Source: Flavobacterium psychrophilum | GTDB lineage: Bacteria > Bacteroidota > Bacteroidia > Flavobacteriales > Flavobacteriaceae | Direction of reading: 5' to 3' | NCBI GenBank assembly: GCA_003243255.1 | Contig: QFQM01000077.1 | Span: forward strand, 1 to 20,460 | DNA: 20,460 bases | In this document: positions 8,214-17,720 of the stretch, piece after piece | Numbering within the stretch: the stretch's first letter is position 1 | Layout of the letters: each line of letters starts with the position of its first letter | Program-made: the position numbers and the translations under genes | The notes under the pieces: model-generated | Database searches by the model: none | What the model was told of the DNA's origin: nothing | What the model saw: only the letters and a program-made list of their open reading frames with translations

Positions 8214-9368
8214 ATGTCAGTACTCACAGGTTACAGAAATATAATTGCTGTTTTACTGCTTGTTTTTACAGGTGTGTATACTGCTTTTGGGCAGAGGGAC
8301 CCTAAGCTTGACAGTATATTCAAACAGGCTAAGCTTGATATATATGAAAAGCCTGAAAGTGTGATTAAGCTTGGCGATTCGTTATACAACAGCCCGAATA
8401 GTTCGCCGGAAACTAAGGTTGATGCCCTTATGATAATTTCGGATGCATATTCCTCTAAAAGGGATTATGAAAAGTCGCTAAAGTATTTTCATACCGCCAA
8501 TGAGCTTTCTAAAAAAGAAAACAATATTGATCTTCAGATAATTGTATTAAGCAGAACTGCTGTAAGATATCAGCAAATGAAGGTATATGATAAGGCAATA
8601 CAGTATCTGGATGAATCGGACAAGCTTATTGCGTCCAATACCGGTAAAAAGCAGCACCATTACACCAAAGGAAATAACTATGTTGTAAGAGGACTTATCT
8701 ACAAAGACCAGCTTAACTGTGATATCGCTATAAGTTATTTCAAAAAGGGAATTGCAGAATATGAATTGGTTGATTCATCTCTGGTTAATGCAAACCTTAG
8801 TATAGTGCACTACAATATAGGTAACTGTTATGTGTCGCTTTCGGATTATGAAAAAGCTCAGAAAAGCTTTAATGAAGCAGTAGCAAATGCCGATAAAGTA
8901 AAAGCCAACAGTCTGAAAGCTTTCGCGCTTAAAGGCCTTGCAGAGGTATATGGACCACAGAAAAAACATATGGAAGCTATTGCGGTTTTGCAGGAGGCTT
9001 TGAAAATATCTAAAAATGTGGGTGACCTTGTGCTTAACAGGGGGCTTTACCTTAATCTGGCAAATAACTATAAGGCGATAGGTAACTGGGCAGAATATCA
9101 TAGATACAACCAGCTGTTTTTAAAGAACCAGTCGATTATAAAAGAATCTGAAAGACAATCGATAAGTGATTCTATTGATGAGCTTACAGCTATAAATGCA
9201 GATAAGTCTGAGGAAATGAAACTTAAGTATTTTGTTATAATTGGATTATTGATATTGCTGAGTATCTTTTTCGCATATATGCTTTATTCTTATCAGAGGC
9301 GAAGCTATAAATCTATCGAAAGTCTGAACCTTGAAATAAAGAGAATAAAAGAAGGCTTAAAAAAATAA
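8214..9368 (+). CDS. TPR-repeat membrane protein, resembling the upstream regulator but lacking the DNA-binding domain
   Basis: The protein has 384 residues and starts one base after the upstream stop (TAA-T-ATG), so the two are translationally coupled in one operon. It has a signal-like N-terminus ('IIAVLLLVFTGVYTAFGQ', residues 10-27). TPR-like repeats follow over about 30-320, such as 'ISDAYSSKRDYEKSLKYFHT', 'YNIGNCYVSLSDYEKAQKSF' and 'LKGLAEVYGPQKKHMEAI'. A transmembrane helix lies at about 342-362 ('YFVIIGLLILLSIFFAYMLY'), then only about 22 charged residues before the stop. The early part resembles the neighbour ('KPESVIKLGDSL' against 'NPDESIKIANHLL'), suggesting an old duplication. 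The reading frame ends cleanly at TAA with a terminator 25 bp on, so the missing HTH does not look like a recent frameshift. It may dimerise with or modulate the regulator (inference). Confidence 0.85.
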   Translation: MSVLTGYRNIIAVLLLVFTGVYTAFGQRDPKLDSIFKQAKLDIYEKPESVIKLGDSLYNSPNSSPETKVDALMIISDAYSSKRDYEKSLKYFHTANELSKKENNIDLQIIVLSRTAVRYQQMKVYDKAIQYLDESDKLIASNTGKKQHHYTKGNNYVVRGLIYKDQLNCDIAISYFKKGIAEYELVDSSLVNANLSIVHYNIGNCYVSLSDYEKAQKSFNEAVANADKVKANSLKAFALKGLAEVYGPQKKHMEAIAVLQEALKISKNVGDLVLNRGLYLNLANNYKAIGNWAEYHRYNQLFLKNQSIIKESERQSISDSIDELTAINADKSEEMKLKYFVIIGLLILLSIFFAYMLYSYQRRSYKSIESLNLEIKRIKEGLKK

Positions 9369-9393
9369 GTCAGAAAGTTATTATAAAAGTCAG

Positions 9394-9422
9394 AAAGGAT
9401 ATCCCATGGTTATCCTTTTTTT
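9394..9422 (+). terminator. Rho-independent terminator after the TPR operon
   Basis: Perfect 8-bp stem AAAGGATA (9394-9401) / TATCCTTT (9411-9418) with a 9-nt loop, ending in a run of seven T (9416-9422). It lies 25 bp after the stop of the second TPR gene. Confidence 0.88.
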
Positions 9423-9424
9423 AG

Positions 9425-9766
9425 TTTTTTATCTATTGTAATTATTTAAATAATATTGAGTTTAATATGTGGAAAATATTTATTTGATTCTTTATTTTTT
9501 ATCGATATAAGGCAATTCTCAAAGTTGTTAAATTAATTGTAAGAAATGTTTATAAGCCGTTTAAGGGTTAAATTGACCGTAAAATGATATCTCGGAAACA
9601 TTAGCTTAATATACATGTTTTTTATGATTTAGTCGTTTGATAATCAGTTATTTTTTGTCTTGTTTTATGTTTTGAAATTACCGAATTCCAAAAGATTACT
9701 ATTAGTATAATAGGAGTTTAATGTTAAGATTTGCTTAAGCTAAACTAACAAAAACGCTATTAAACT
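9425..9766 (+). other. AT-rich intergenic region and leader of the giant adhesin gene
   Basis: About 340 bp, strongly AT-rich, with no open frame or RNA gene that I can support. It must hold the promoter of the 9767 gene, but I find no exact TAnnTTTG element; TATGTTTTG near 9667-9675 is one base too long. Small symmetrical elements are present: the palindrome GCTTAAGC at 9733-9740, and GAATTCCAAAA at 9683-9693, which is complementary to 9821-9831 inside the coding region. Confidence 0.5.
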
Positions 9767-12700
9767 ATGAATCAAAAACTATCTGAATCTTCACCTGATT
9801 TCTATTCAGGTACCCGACGTTTTTGGAATTCAAACAACATCTTCAGGAACTTGTGCCTGATCGTGTTTTTGAGTTTTATTTCAACGGCGGGATTTGCGCA
9901 GCTGGCTACCCAAAACTTTGACAGTGGTATTCCGGTAACATGGGCGCAAACCAACAATGGTGTTGGTACATCTCCATGGACAACTTCAACCGACGGTTAT
10001 CTTGGCAGTGCGGGGGCTGCATTTATCGATCCGTCAGCAGAAAATATAGGCAGTGGCAACACAGCCCGATATTTTTTGGTAACACCTCAAATCACAGTGC
10101 CTACGGGCGGTGAGCTTCGTTTTTTTACTAAACAGGGAAGCACTACCGACTATGGTAATGTTTATGAGGTTAGGGTATCTACTGCAAGCCAGACAGATAT
10201 CAACAGTTTTACGACTGTACTGGCTTCGTATACTGAGGCACAATTAAGTGCAGGTAATGCTTATGAAGAAAAAGTAGTTACCATTCCCGCGAGTATAGCT
10301 CCGGGGCTAAACATTTATGTAGCCTTCGTTTTGGTGAACCAACAGGTTGGTGCTACACCTAACGCAGATACCTGGTTTATTGATAATGTGAGTTTGCAAA
10401 CTGCACAGGTTTGCGATCCGGTAGTGGCAACTACAATTACAGCTACTAACGTTACATCATCTTCGACTACTATAAGCTGGTCACATCCAACGGCAACGCA
10501 GTTTCAGATTATCGTACAGCCTGCAACACTACCTGCACCGGCTCCTACGGCAACAGGAACAGTAGTTAACGGAACAACATATCCGGCAGGGACACTTACA
10601 GCAAGTACAGCTTATAAAGCGTATATTAAAACAATATGTTCGCAATCTGCAAGTGCGTGGGTAACTACAACAGCTAATACCTTTACTACAGTTGCTGTAG
10701 GTTCGGCATGTAGCGATCCTATTATTATTCCTGCAACCGGAGCTCCGTACAGCTTTACGGGCAACCTGAGTAATTTCCAGAATCCGGCAGTTACCTATAC
10801 CGGACAGGGCACGAACTGTCTTTCACCGGGGATTACAGGAAATTATCTTAACGGTGCAAAAGCATTTTTCTCGTATACGCCAACACAAAACGGACTGATA
10901 ACAGTTACTAACGTTACAACGGCAAACACAAGCCAGAATGGTTACAACCACACAACAGGTTTTTTTGTATATGATGGCTGTACTAATGTAGGGGTAAACT
11001 GTCTTGGAGGTAATAACACTTCTACAGCCGCAGTTCCAAAGACTATTCCTAACGTATATGTTCAGGCTGGTCATACTTACATCATAGTAGTATCTTCTAC
11101 ATTATCTGCATCAGCAGGTATATTATTTACATTATCTGTAAATACAGCTTCGTGTGCACCACCAGCTGTTTTTACTTATAAAGATTTATTGCAGACAAGC
11201 GTAAAATTCTCATGGGATAACGTAGCTAACTTATCTAACGCATGGGAATACAGAGTGCAGGCATCAGGTTCTGCTGCTCCAACGGCTGCTTCAACAGGTA
11301 CACCAACGTCTACTAATGTAGATAATGTTATAAATACCGGACTTGTAGCAGGAACTTCATACGATTTGTATGTTCGATCTGTATGTAGTGGAACTCCGGG
11401 TAACTGGAGTACGGCTTATAAGTTTACGACTCAGTGTACAGCGTTTGATACGCCGTACTCTCAAAACTTTACAGGTACATCGGCTACAGTTCCGGCATCA
11501 TGCTGGACGGCTATAGATGTAAACAACGATGGTTTGATATGGACATACTTGTCATCATATGCTACTATCGCTGTAAATGGTAACCAAAATTATAATAACG
11601 ATTATTATGTGTCGCCTCAGGTAAACTTTACAGGTGTACAAAAAAGGTTACGATACAAGCATCAGGCAGTAAATGGTAACGTAAAATATTCTATCAAAAT
11701 TTCTACTACAGGAGTAGGGGCAGATAACTTTACTACAGTACTTATGCCGGAGACTTCTTTCTCTTCGATGACGGCATTCCAGGAAAGGATCATAAATATC
11801 CCGACATCAATTACCGGCCCGGTAAACATTGCGTTTATTGTAACTCCGGGTACAGGTAACACGGCAACCAGAATTTCGATTGATGATGTATTTATTGAAG
11901 ATAAGCCTGCTTGTCCGGATCCGATAGCACCTACGGTTAGCAATATCACTACAACAACTGCACAGTTTGCATGGACGGTAGGTGATGCTGAAACACAATG
12001 GGAAGTAGCAGTTCAGCCGGCGGGAACAGGAGTTCCTACAACTGACGGATTGTTAGTAAACTCTAATCCATATATTGCTACAGTAAACCCATCAACAGCT
12101 TATGAGTATTATGTAAGGGCATATTGTTCTTCAACTCAGAAAAGTAACTGGATAGGCCCTGTAGCTTTTAATACTTTGTGTACAGCTTTTAATACTCCTT
12201 TTATTGAAAATTTCAACAACGGAGACGCTGTTAATTCTCATAAATTCTGTTGGACTATTACCGATGTTAACGGAGGTTCAACATTTACTATGGGTGCTAC
12301 CGAAGCACAATTGATAAGGCCGGCATTTAATGCGCCTACAGCCTACAATGACTGGCTTATAACACCTGCAATAAATGTTGTAGGAACCAAAGAGCTGAAG
12401 TTCAAATACAAATCGGTAACAAGTGTATTTCATTCTACTGCAAGAAACGGAATTGAAGTATTAATGTCTACAACCGATACAAACCCGGCAAGCTTTACAG
12501 TAATTTCTGCTCTAAACGTAACAAATAACGTTGATTATGTAGAAAAGGCACTTTATATTAATGCTAACGGTCCTGTATATATTGCATTCAGGGTACCGCC
12601 AACTTATGTGGTAACACCTCCGGGAACGTCTAACTTATATATAGACGATGTAAGAATTGATGATGCTCCGGCTTGTCCTAATCCATCGGCTATAGTTGTT

Positions 12701-15700
12701 TCGAATGTTACAACAAACAGTGCTCATGTTGCATGGACAAAAGGTTTTATGGAAACACAATGGCAGGTAGTAATTCAGCCAGCCGGTAGTGGGATACCTT
12801 CAACAGGAACTACTGTAAATACCAATCCTGAATATACTACTGCTACTACTTTGTTACCTGATACTCAGTATGAGGTATATGTAAGGGCATATTGTAATGG
12901 TACAGACCAAAGCAGCTGGATAGGACCTGTTAAGTTCAAAACACTGTGTGCAGCTGTTACAGCTCCGTTTACAGAGACTTTTGAAACTACATCAACAACT
13001 AAACAATGCTGGGTTGTTAAAAACGTTAATGGGGATACTTATACATGGGGAACTAATTCTACTACAAACCCATATGAAGGAATGTATTCTGCAGCAATGT
13101 TTACAGGTTCAAACGGTGCTAACGATGACTGGTTCGTTTCACCAACCATAACTGTGCCTGCTGGATATCGCCTTAGATACTATTACAGGGTAAATCATTC
13201 TGATTTTACTGAAGATCTTGAGGTAAAGCTGTCTACAACAGGTATTGAGCCTGGTAACTTTACGACAATGCTTTACACTACCGATACCGATGCTACGCTA
13301 TTGAATAACATGGAATGGAAGGAAAAAGTAATAAACCTTCCGGCAGGTGTTACCGGCGATATAAATATCGCATGGCATATACCTCAAAAACCTGCTAACC
13401 CTTGGGGGTACAGAGGGCAGTTATTAGTAATAGATAAAGTTATCGTTGAACCGATACCTGCATGTTCGCAACCTACAAACCTAACGGTGGTGAATCTGGC
13501 AGACACCCAGGTTCAGCTTAAATGGGATGCTACAGGTACCGAAACATCATGGGATGTTTACGTTCAGCCTTCAGGTCTTGCAGCTCCGGTAGGAGATGGT
13601 AACGCTGCTTATCTTACTACTGTTTCGACAAATCCTTATACTAAAACGGGATTGACTGCGGCTACAATGTATGATTATTATGTAAGAGCAGCTTGTGCTA
13701 CAGAAGACAGCCCATGGGTTGGTCCGTTTACATTTACAACATTATGCCCGATAGACACCGCTTGTGAGTATACTTTCATTTTAGGTAATACTAACGCAGG
13801 AGGAGTTTCCGGTGAAGTACAGCTAATTCAGAATGGCGTTGTAACACAGTCATTTACATTATCAAGCTCATCACCGGCTGGTGCATCACAAACTTTTACA
13901 GCATTCCTGTGCGATGGGGTTGAATACTCGTTGTTCTGGGACGCGATAGGTACGGTACAATCACAATTTGCTGGTGCTTATCTAACGATTATGCAGGGAA
14001 GCACTACGGTATGGACAAGTACTAACATGTCACAATCAATGAATGATGTGGTGTATACAGGTTTTGCCTCTTGTAGTGCTGTTACATGTCCAAACCCTAC
14101 GAACCTTACTGTAACTGATGGTGTTCTTTCATGGACAGCCGGAGGTACTGAAACAGAGTGGGAAGTATTCGTTCAACCACTAAACAATAATACATTACCT
14201 CAGTCAGGAACATTGGTAACAACAACTTCATACACTCCTACAGCAGCTGATTTTACTGTTGCTTCCAATGGCACATATGAGTTCTTTGTAAGAGCAGTTT
14301 GTAGTACTACTAACAAGAGTTTCTGGTCAGGTCCTAAGAAGTTTGTAAGGAATGATTCAGCTGCAAAAGCAGTTACAGTTCCTGTAAATACAGGAGATGT
14401 TTGTGAAGTTTCTTCTGCAAATGCAACGTTCCTTGGTGCAACACCTTCAACAGACCCAATGACATGTACAGGTATAAACAATGGGGATATATGGTATGAG
14501 TTCCAGGCTACAGCTACTGCACATATGGTTGAGCTTAATAATTTCTCAGGAGATTATTATATCAGCACAGGAAATCCTCAGCAGCCTACTATTACCATGA
14601 CGCTTTATCATGTTAACGGTGCTGTTCTTGAAGAAATGGCTTGTAGTAATGTAAATACTATTACAGCTGCTTATTCGGCTGCTACTGTAATTGGCGATAC
14701 TTATAAAGTTAGGCTGACATTAAATAATAACGGAATAGATAATTCTGTTCCGGTTGCCAATACAAGGGCATATACATTTGATGTATGCGTTAAAACACCT
14801 ACTGATCCATGTTCAATAGGTCTTGCCAACGGAGGTTTTGAAACTCCGGATGCAGTTTTTGGTGCACTTACAAATATGTTCAGGGAACAGGTGGTTCCGG
14901 GATGGAGAAATAAGATTGCAGGTAACGAAGCTTTATATCACGGTCTATTCTTCCAGGATGCTACTGCTACGGTAGGACCGGTTCCTTATGAAGGAGGTCA
15001 GCAAATACAGCTACAGTCTAACCAGACAACACCTGCTTATGATCCTGCTGATATGATAAATATTGAAGGTCTGGTACAGGATTTCAATACATCTGAAATG
15101 ACACAGCTTACATATAGCTTTGCTCAGGCAACAAGAAGCCAGGGTACAGGAGTTCAGATGTTCATGGGGCCTGTTGGCGGACCATTTGTGATGCTGGAGG
15201 ATAATGTAAGTACTTCAGGATGGACAATACATTCAGGGGTATATGACGTTCCTGCGGGACAGGCTACGACAAGAATTATCTTCAGGTCTAAAAATAATGC
15301 AATTGGAAACGTTCTTGATGCTATCAGTGTTAAGGCTAATAACGAAATACTTACAGACCCGCATTCACTTGCTTGTGGCGTTGACGGAACTTCGGTTGCT
15401 GCACGCGGAGTAGGGCAGTGGATAGCAGATGAGAACAACCCATCAGAAGTTGTTATTGCTACACCTAATGCTTCGACTACAGCTATTTCAGGATTCGTTC
15501 TTTCAGGTGATTACACTTTCAAATGGAAAACGCGTTACTGTGAAGAAACCATTGTTATCAATAAAGTTGCTAATGATCAGATTCCGGCAGTCACTACTCC
15601 TGTGGAATACTGTGTTGATTCGGTAGCTTCAGCTTTAACAGCACCTGAGCTAACTGGTTATACACTTGTATGGTATGATGTAGCTACGGGAGGAACTGCT

Positions 15701-17647
15701 CTTGCAGCGGCTCCAACTCCGGTAACTACTACAGCAGGTACAACACCATACTATGTCGCATATACTGATGCTACAGGTTGCGAGGGTGTTAGGGCTCAGA
15801 TTGATGTTGTGATCAATGATAAAACCAACCCTGTGGTAGGATTTACTTATGATGCTACTGCATACTGTTCTATCGCTGCTGATCCTGTAATTACACTTGA
15901 TGCTGATTTTGCTCCAAACGGTACATTTACAGCTACACCGGCAGGACTTTCTATTGATGCTGTAACAGGTGCAATTGATTTATCTGCAAGTACAGCCGGT
16001 ACTTATGATGTAACATATGATGTTGCTGCTGTAGATTGTATCAACGCCGGTACGAACACAATTTCAATAACTGTTAATAATGCATCAACACCGGTAGTAG
16101 ATTTTACATATCCAAATAACGTATGTCTAAACAGTACAAGTGCATTGTTGCCTGTTCCTGCAACAGGATTTACAACAGGTGGTACATATGCTTCATCAAC
16201 GCTTACAGTTGATGCTGTAACAGGTGAGATCGATTTGTCTGCCGCTACCGCAGGAATTCACGATATTACTTACACAATAGCTGAAGATACGGGTCTTGCG
16301 GTATGTGCTAACGGGGGTACTTCTACGTTCCAGATTACTCTTGTTCAGCCTACAGTTCCTGTTACAGGATTCACTTATGCTGCTGAATATTGTATTGCAG
16401 AAATGAATCCTATACCATCTCCGGATGCTGGTTTCTATGTAGGAGGTACATTCAGCGCAACAGGTGGATTGACCGTTGACCCTGTTACCGGTGAAATTGA
16501 TTTAACAACTGCCACAGCAGGAAGCTATGATGTTACATATACAGTTGCTGAAGCGGATTGTCTTGAAACAGGAAGCACTACGGTAACGGTTATAATAAAT
16601 GCGCTTGCGGCCCCTGTAGTAACCTTTAGCTATGACAATCCTGTATGTATCAATTCCGGTAATGAGCTTGCTCCTGTACTTGCCGATTCATTCACAATTG
16701 GTGGGGTGTTCAGTTCTGCAACGGTTTCTGTAGATGCATCAACTGGTGTTATCGACCTTACAACTGCTACACCAGGTAATCATGATATTGTATATACACT
16801 TCCGGTAGATGCATTACTTTGTATAGACGGTGGTACATATACTGCTTCTGTAGAACTGGTAGCCGGTATTACTCCGGTAACGGAGTTCACTTACGAGGAT
16901 GCTTATTGCTATAACAGTACAAACACACTTCCTGAAACTGGTACAGGTTTCACAACAGGAGGAACATTCAGTTCTACATCAGGTTTAGCAATCAATCCGT
17001 CTACCGGTGAGATTGATGTTGTAAACAGTACACCGGGTACATATGTGATTACATATGCAATTGATGCCGATAAGGAGACATGTAATTTAGGAGGTTCTCA
17101 TACAGCGACAATTACTGTTACAGGAAACCTTGATGCTGTTGTATCTCAGGAATGTAAAGAAAACAACACATGGTTATCAGTTACTTCTGTAAGCGGATCT
17201 TTTGATCCGGCTACGGTAAGCTACACATGGAGAAATGAAAACGGGGTAACTGTGAGTACTGATGCCGAATTTAACGTTACCGAATATGCAGTTATGGAAT
17301 CATTAGAAGTTCCGTTAAACTTTACGGTAACAGTAACTTCAGGCGAATGTTCTAACGAAGTTGGTTATACGGTGTTAAGCATTATGTGCGAAATTCCGAG
17401 AGGTATATCTCCAAATGGAGACGGACTGAATGACAGCCTTGATCTTACAGGCTCAGGGGTTAAGACAATTACAATCTTTAACAGATATGGTAAAAAAGTA
17501 TTCAACCACGGACTTGGTTATACAAACCAATGGCATGGGCAGGATACTAATAATAATGAGTTACCGGACGGGACTTACTTCTATAGTATCGAAAAAACAG
17601 ATGGAAGTAACTCAACCGGATGGATTTACATAAACAGGCAATATTAG
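9767..17647 (+). CDS. Giant secreted mosaic adhesin (2626 aa) with T9SS type B sorting domain
   Basis: The chain begins with an unusually long signal region: about 25 polar residues, then 'LCLIVFLSFISTAGFA' with cleavage near A44|Q45. An adhesin-type (choice-of-anchor J / cleaved adhesin) beta-sandwich spans about 45-215, and similar ones begin near C557, C805 and C1061. FN3-like domains, each opening with a Cys, begin near C216, C463, C716, C970, C1233 and C1441. PPC/CUB-like beta domains occur at about 315-462 and 1546-1681. A domain resembling DUF642-type binding modules ('LANGGFETPD') covers about 1682-1890. An Ig-like domain (about 1946-2021) and five ~86-residue repeats (2022-2452) follow. 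The last 86 residues ('IPRGISPNGDGLNDSLDL', 'IFNRYGKKVF', 'LPDGTYFYSI') are the gliding-associated type B C-terminal domain recognised by T9SS. It is probably exported to the surface or medium for adhesion or glycan binding; the ligand is unknown. The many domain-opening Cys suggest disulfides. Confidence 0.95.
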   Translation: MNQKLSESSPDFYSGTRRFWNSNNIFRNLCLIVFLSFISTAGFAQLATQNFDSGIPVTWAQTNNGVGTSPWTTSTDGYLGSAGAAFIDPSAENIGSGNTARYFLVTPQITVPTGGELRFFTKQGSTTDYGNVYEVRVSTASQTDINSFTTVLASYTEAQLSAGNAYEEKVVTIPASIAPGLNIYVAFVLVNQQVGATPNADTWFIDNVSLQTAQVCDPVVATTITATNVTSSSTTISWSHPTATQFQIIVQPATLPAPAPTATGTVVNGTTYPAGTLTASTAYKAYIKTICSQSASAWVTTTANTFTTVAVGSACSDPIIIPATGAPYSFTGNLSNFQNPAVTYTGQGTNCLSPGITGNYLNGAKAFFSYTPTQNGLITVTNVTTANTSQNGYNHTTGFFVYDGCTNVGVNCLGGNNTSTAAVPKTIPNVYVQAGHTYIIVVSSTLSASAGILFTLSVNTASCAPPAVFTYKDLLQTSVKFSWDNVANLSNAWEYRVQASGSAAPTAASTGTPTSTNVDNVINTGLVAGTSYDLYVRSVCSGTPGNWSTAYKFTTQCTAFDTPYSQNFTGTSATVPASCWTAIDVNNDGLIWTYLSSYATIAVNGNQNYNNDYYVSPQVNFTGVQKRLRYKHQAVNGNVKYSIKISTTGVGADNFTTVLMPETSFSSMTAFQERIINIPTSITGPVNIAFIVTPGTGNTATRISIDDVFIEDKPACPDPIAPTVSNITTTTAQFAWTVGDAETQWEVAVQPAGTGVPTTDGLLVNSNPYIATVNPSTAYEYYVRAYCSSTQKSNWIGPVAFNTLCTAFNTPFIENFNNGDAVNSHKFCWTITDVNGGSTFTMGATEAQLIRPAFNAPTAYNDWLITPAINVVGTKELKFKYKSVTSVFHSTARNGIEVLMSTTDTNPASFTVISALNVTNNVDYVEKALYINANGPVYIAFRVPPTYVVTPPGTSNLYIDDVRIDDAPACPNPSAIVVSNVTTNSAHVAWTKGFMETQWQVVIQPAGSGIPSTGTTVNTNPEYTTATTLLPDTQYEVYVRAYCNGTDQSSWIGPVKFKTLCAAVTAPFTETFETTSTTKQCWVVKNVNGDTYTWGTNSTTNPYEGMYSAAMFTGSNGANDDWFVSPTITVPAGYRLRYYYRVNHSDFTEDLEVKLSTTGIEPGNFTTMLYTTDTDATLLNNMEWKEKVINLPAGVTGDINIAWHIPQKPANPWGYRGQLLVIDKVIVEPIPACSQPTNLTVVNLADTQVQLKWDATGTETSWDVYVQPSGLAAPVGDGNAAYLTTVSTNPYTKTGLTAATMYDYYVRAACATEDSPWVGPFTFTTLCPIDTACEYTFILGNTNAGGVSGEVQLIQNGVVTQSFTLSSSSPAGASQTFTAFLCDGVEYSLFWDAIGTVQSQFAGAYLTIMQGSTTVWTSTNMSQSMNDVVYTGFASCSAVTCPNPTNLTVTDGVLSWTAGGTETEWEVFVQPLNNNTLPQSGTLVTTTSYTPTAADFTVASNGTYEFFVRAVCSTTNKSFWSGPKKFVRNDSAAKAVTVPVNTGDVCEVSSANATFLGATPSTDPMTCTGINNGDIWYEFQATATAHMVELNNFSGDYYISTGNPQQPTITMTLYHVNGAVLEEMACSNVNTITAAYSAATVIGDTYKVRLTLNNNGIDNSVPVANTRAYTFDVCVKTPTDPCSIGLANGGFETPDAVFGALTNMFREQVVPGWRNKIAGNEALYHGLFFQDATATVGPVPYEGGQQIQLQSNQTTPAYDPADMINIEGLVQDFNTSEMTQLTYSFAQATRSQGTGVQMFMGPVGGPFVMLEDNVSTSGWTIHSGVYDVPAGQATTRIIFRSKNNAIGNVLDAISVKANNEILTDPHSLACGVDGTSVAARGVGQWIADENNPSEVVIATPNASTTAISGFVLSGDYTFKWKTRYCEETIVINKVANDQIPAVTTPVEYCVDSVASALTAPELTGYTLVWYDVATGGTALAAAPTPVTTTAGTTPYYVAYTDATGCEGVRAQIDVVINDKTNPVVGFTYDATAYCSIAADPVITLDADFAPNGTFTATPAGLSIDAVTGAIDLSASTAGTYDVTYDVAAVDCINAGTNTISITVNNASTPVVDFTYPNNVCLNSTSALLPVPATGFTTGGTYASSTLTVDAVTGEIDLSAATAGIHDITYTIAEDTGLAVCANGGTSTFQITLVQPTVPVTGFTYAAEYCIAEMNPIPSPDAGFYVGGTFSATGGLTVDPVTGEIDLTTATAGSYDVTYTVAEADCLETGSTTVTVIINALAAPVVTFSYDNPVCINSGNELAPVLADSFTIGGVFSSATVSVDASTGVIDLTTATPGNHDIVYTLPVDALLCIDGGTYTASVELVAGITPVTEFTYEDAYCYNSTNTLPETGTGFTTGGTFSSTSGLAINPSTGEIDVVNSTPGTYVITYAIDADKETCNLGGSHTATITVTGNLDAVVSQECKENNTWLSVTSVSGSFDPATVSYTWRNENGVTVSTDAEFNVTEYAVMESLEVPLNFTVTVTSGECSNEVGYTVLSIMCEIPRGISPNGDGLNDSLDLTGSGVKTITIFNRYGKKVFNHGLGYTNQWHGQDTNNNELPDGTYFYSIEKTDGSNSTGWIYINRQY
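9793..9811 (+). other. Hairpin just inside the giant adhesin coding start
   Basis: ACCTGA (9793-9798) / TCAGGT (9806-9811) with a 7-nt loop, 26 nt after the first base of the start codon. It is close enough to touch the initiating ribosome. It may be only a by-product of the coding sequence; function is not shown. Confidence 0.3.
11435..13744 (+). repeat. Three tandem ~255-residue adhesin + FN3 supramodules within the giant adhesin
   Basis: Units begin at conserved Cys residues 557, 805 and 1061 (bases 11435, 12179, 12947) and run to 1326, each being one adhesin-type sandwich plus one FN3-like domain. Unit starts read 'CTAFDTPYSQNF', 'CTAFNTPFIENF' and 'CAAVTAPFTETF'. FN3 ends share 'YYVRAYC' or a close variant, followed by 'WIGPV' or 'WVGPF'. 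The 18-base string TATGTAAGGGCATATTGT occurs in both of the first two units (near 12111 and 12879), so the duplication is visible in the DNA as well as the protein. Confidence 0.85.
15830..17122 (+). repeat. Five tandem ~86-residue beta repeats near the C-terminus of the giant adhesin
   Basis: Units start at about 15830, 16091, 16358, 16613 and 16874 (residues 2022, 2109, 2198, 2283, 2370), with lengths of 83-89 residues. Each opens with P-V-x-x-F-[ST]-Y and a Cys 5-8 residues later. Shared core elements are a G-G-T-[FY] or G-T-F strand, then V/I-D/N-x-x-T-G-x-I-D-[LV], then T-[AP]-G-x-[YH]-[DV]-[IV]-x-Y, and a second Cys near the end. The pattern resembles PKD/Ig-like repeats common in flavobacterial T9SS proteins; I cannot name a ligand. 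Confidence 0.88.
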
Positions 17648-17662
17648 GTAGCTTGATTAGGT

Positions 17663-17699
17663 CAGTTAACCCGCCTGTTTCACGATGGGTGGGCAACTG
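17663..17699 (+). other. Imperfect hairpin downstream of the giant adhesin
   Basis: CAGTT (17663-17667), AA, CCCGCC (17670-17675) can pair with GGTGGG (17688-17693, one G-U pair), C, AACTG (17695-17699), with a 12-nt loop. It starts 15 bp after the stop codon and precedes the terminator. It could protect the 3' end of the message or be chance. Confidence 0.45.
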
Positions 17700-17720
17700 T
17701 TAAAGTCCAAAAAATAAATT

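Noticed and set aside
9425..9766. Small RNA or small gene in the longest intergenic region
   Set aside because: It is AT-rich with no stable GC hairpin beyond the upstream terminator and no open frame with a plausible start.
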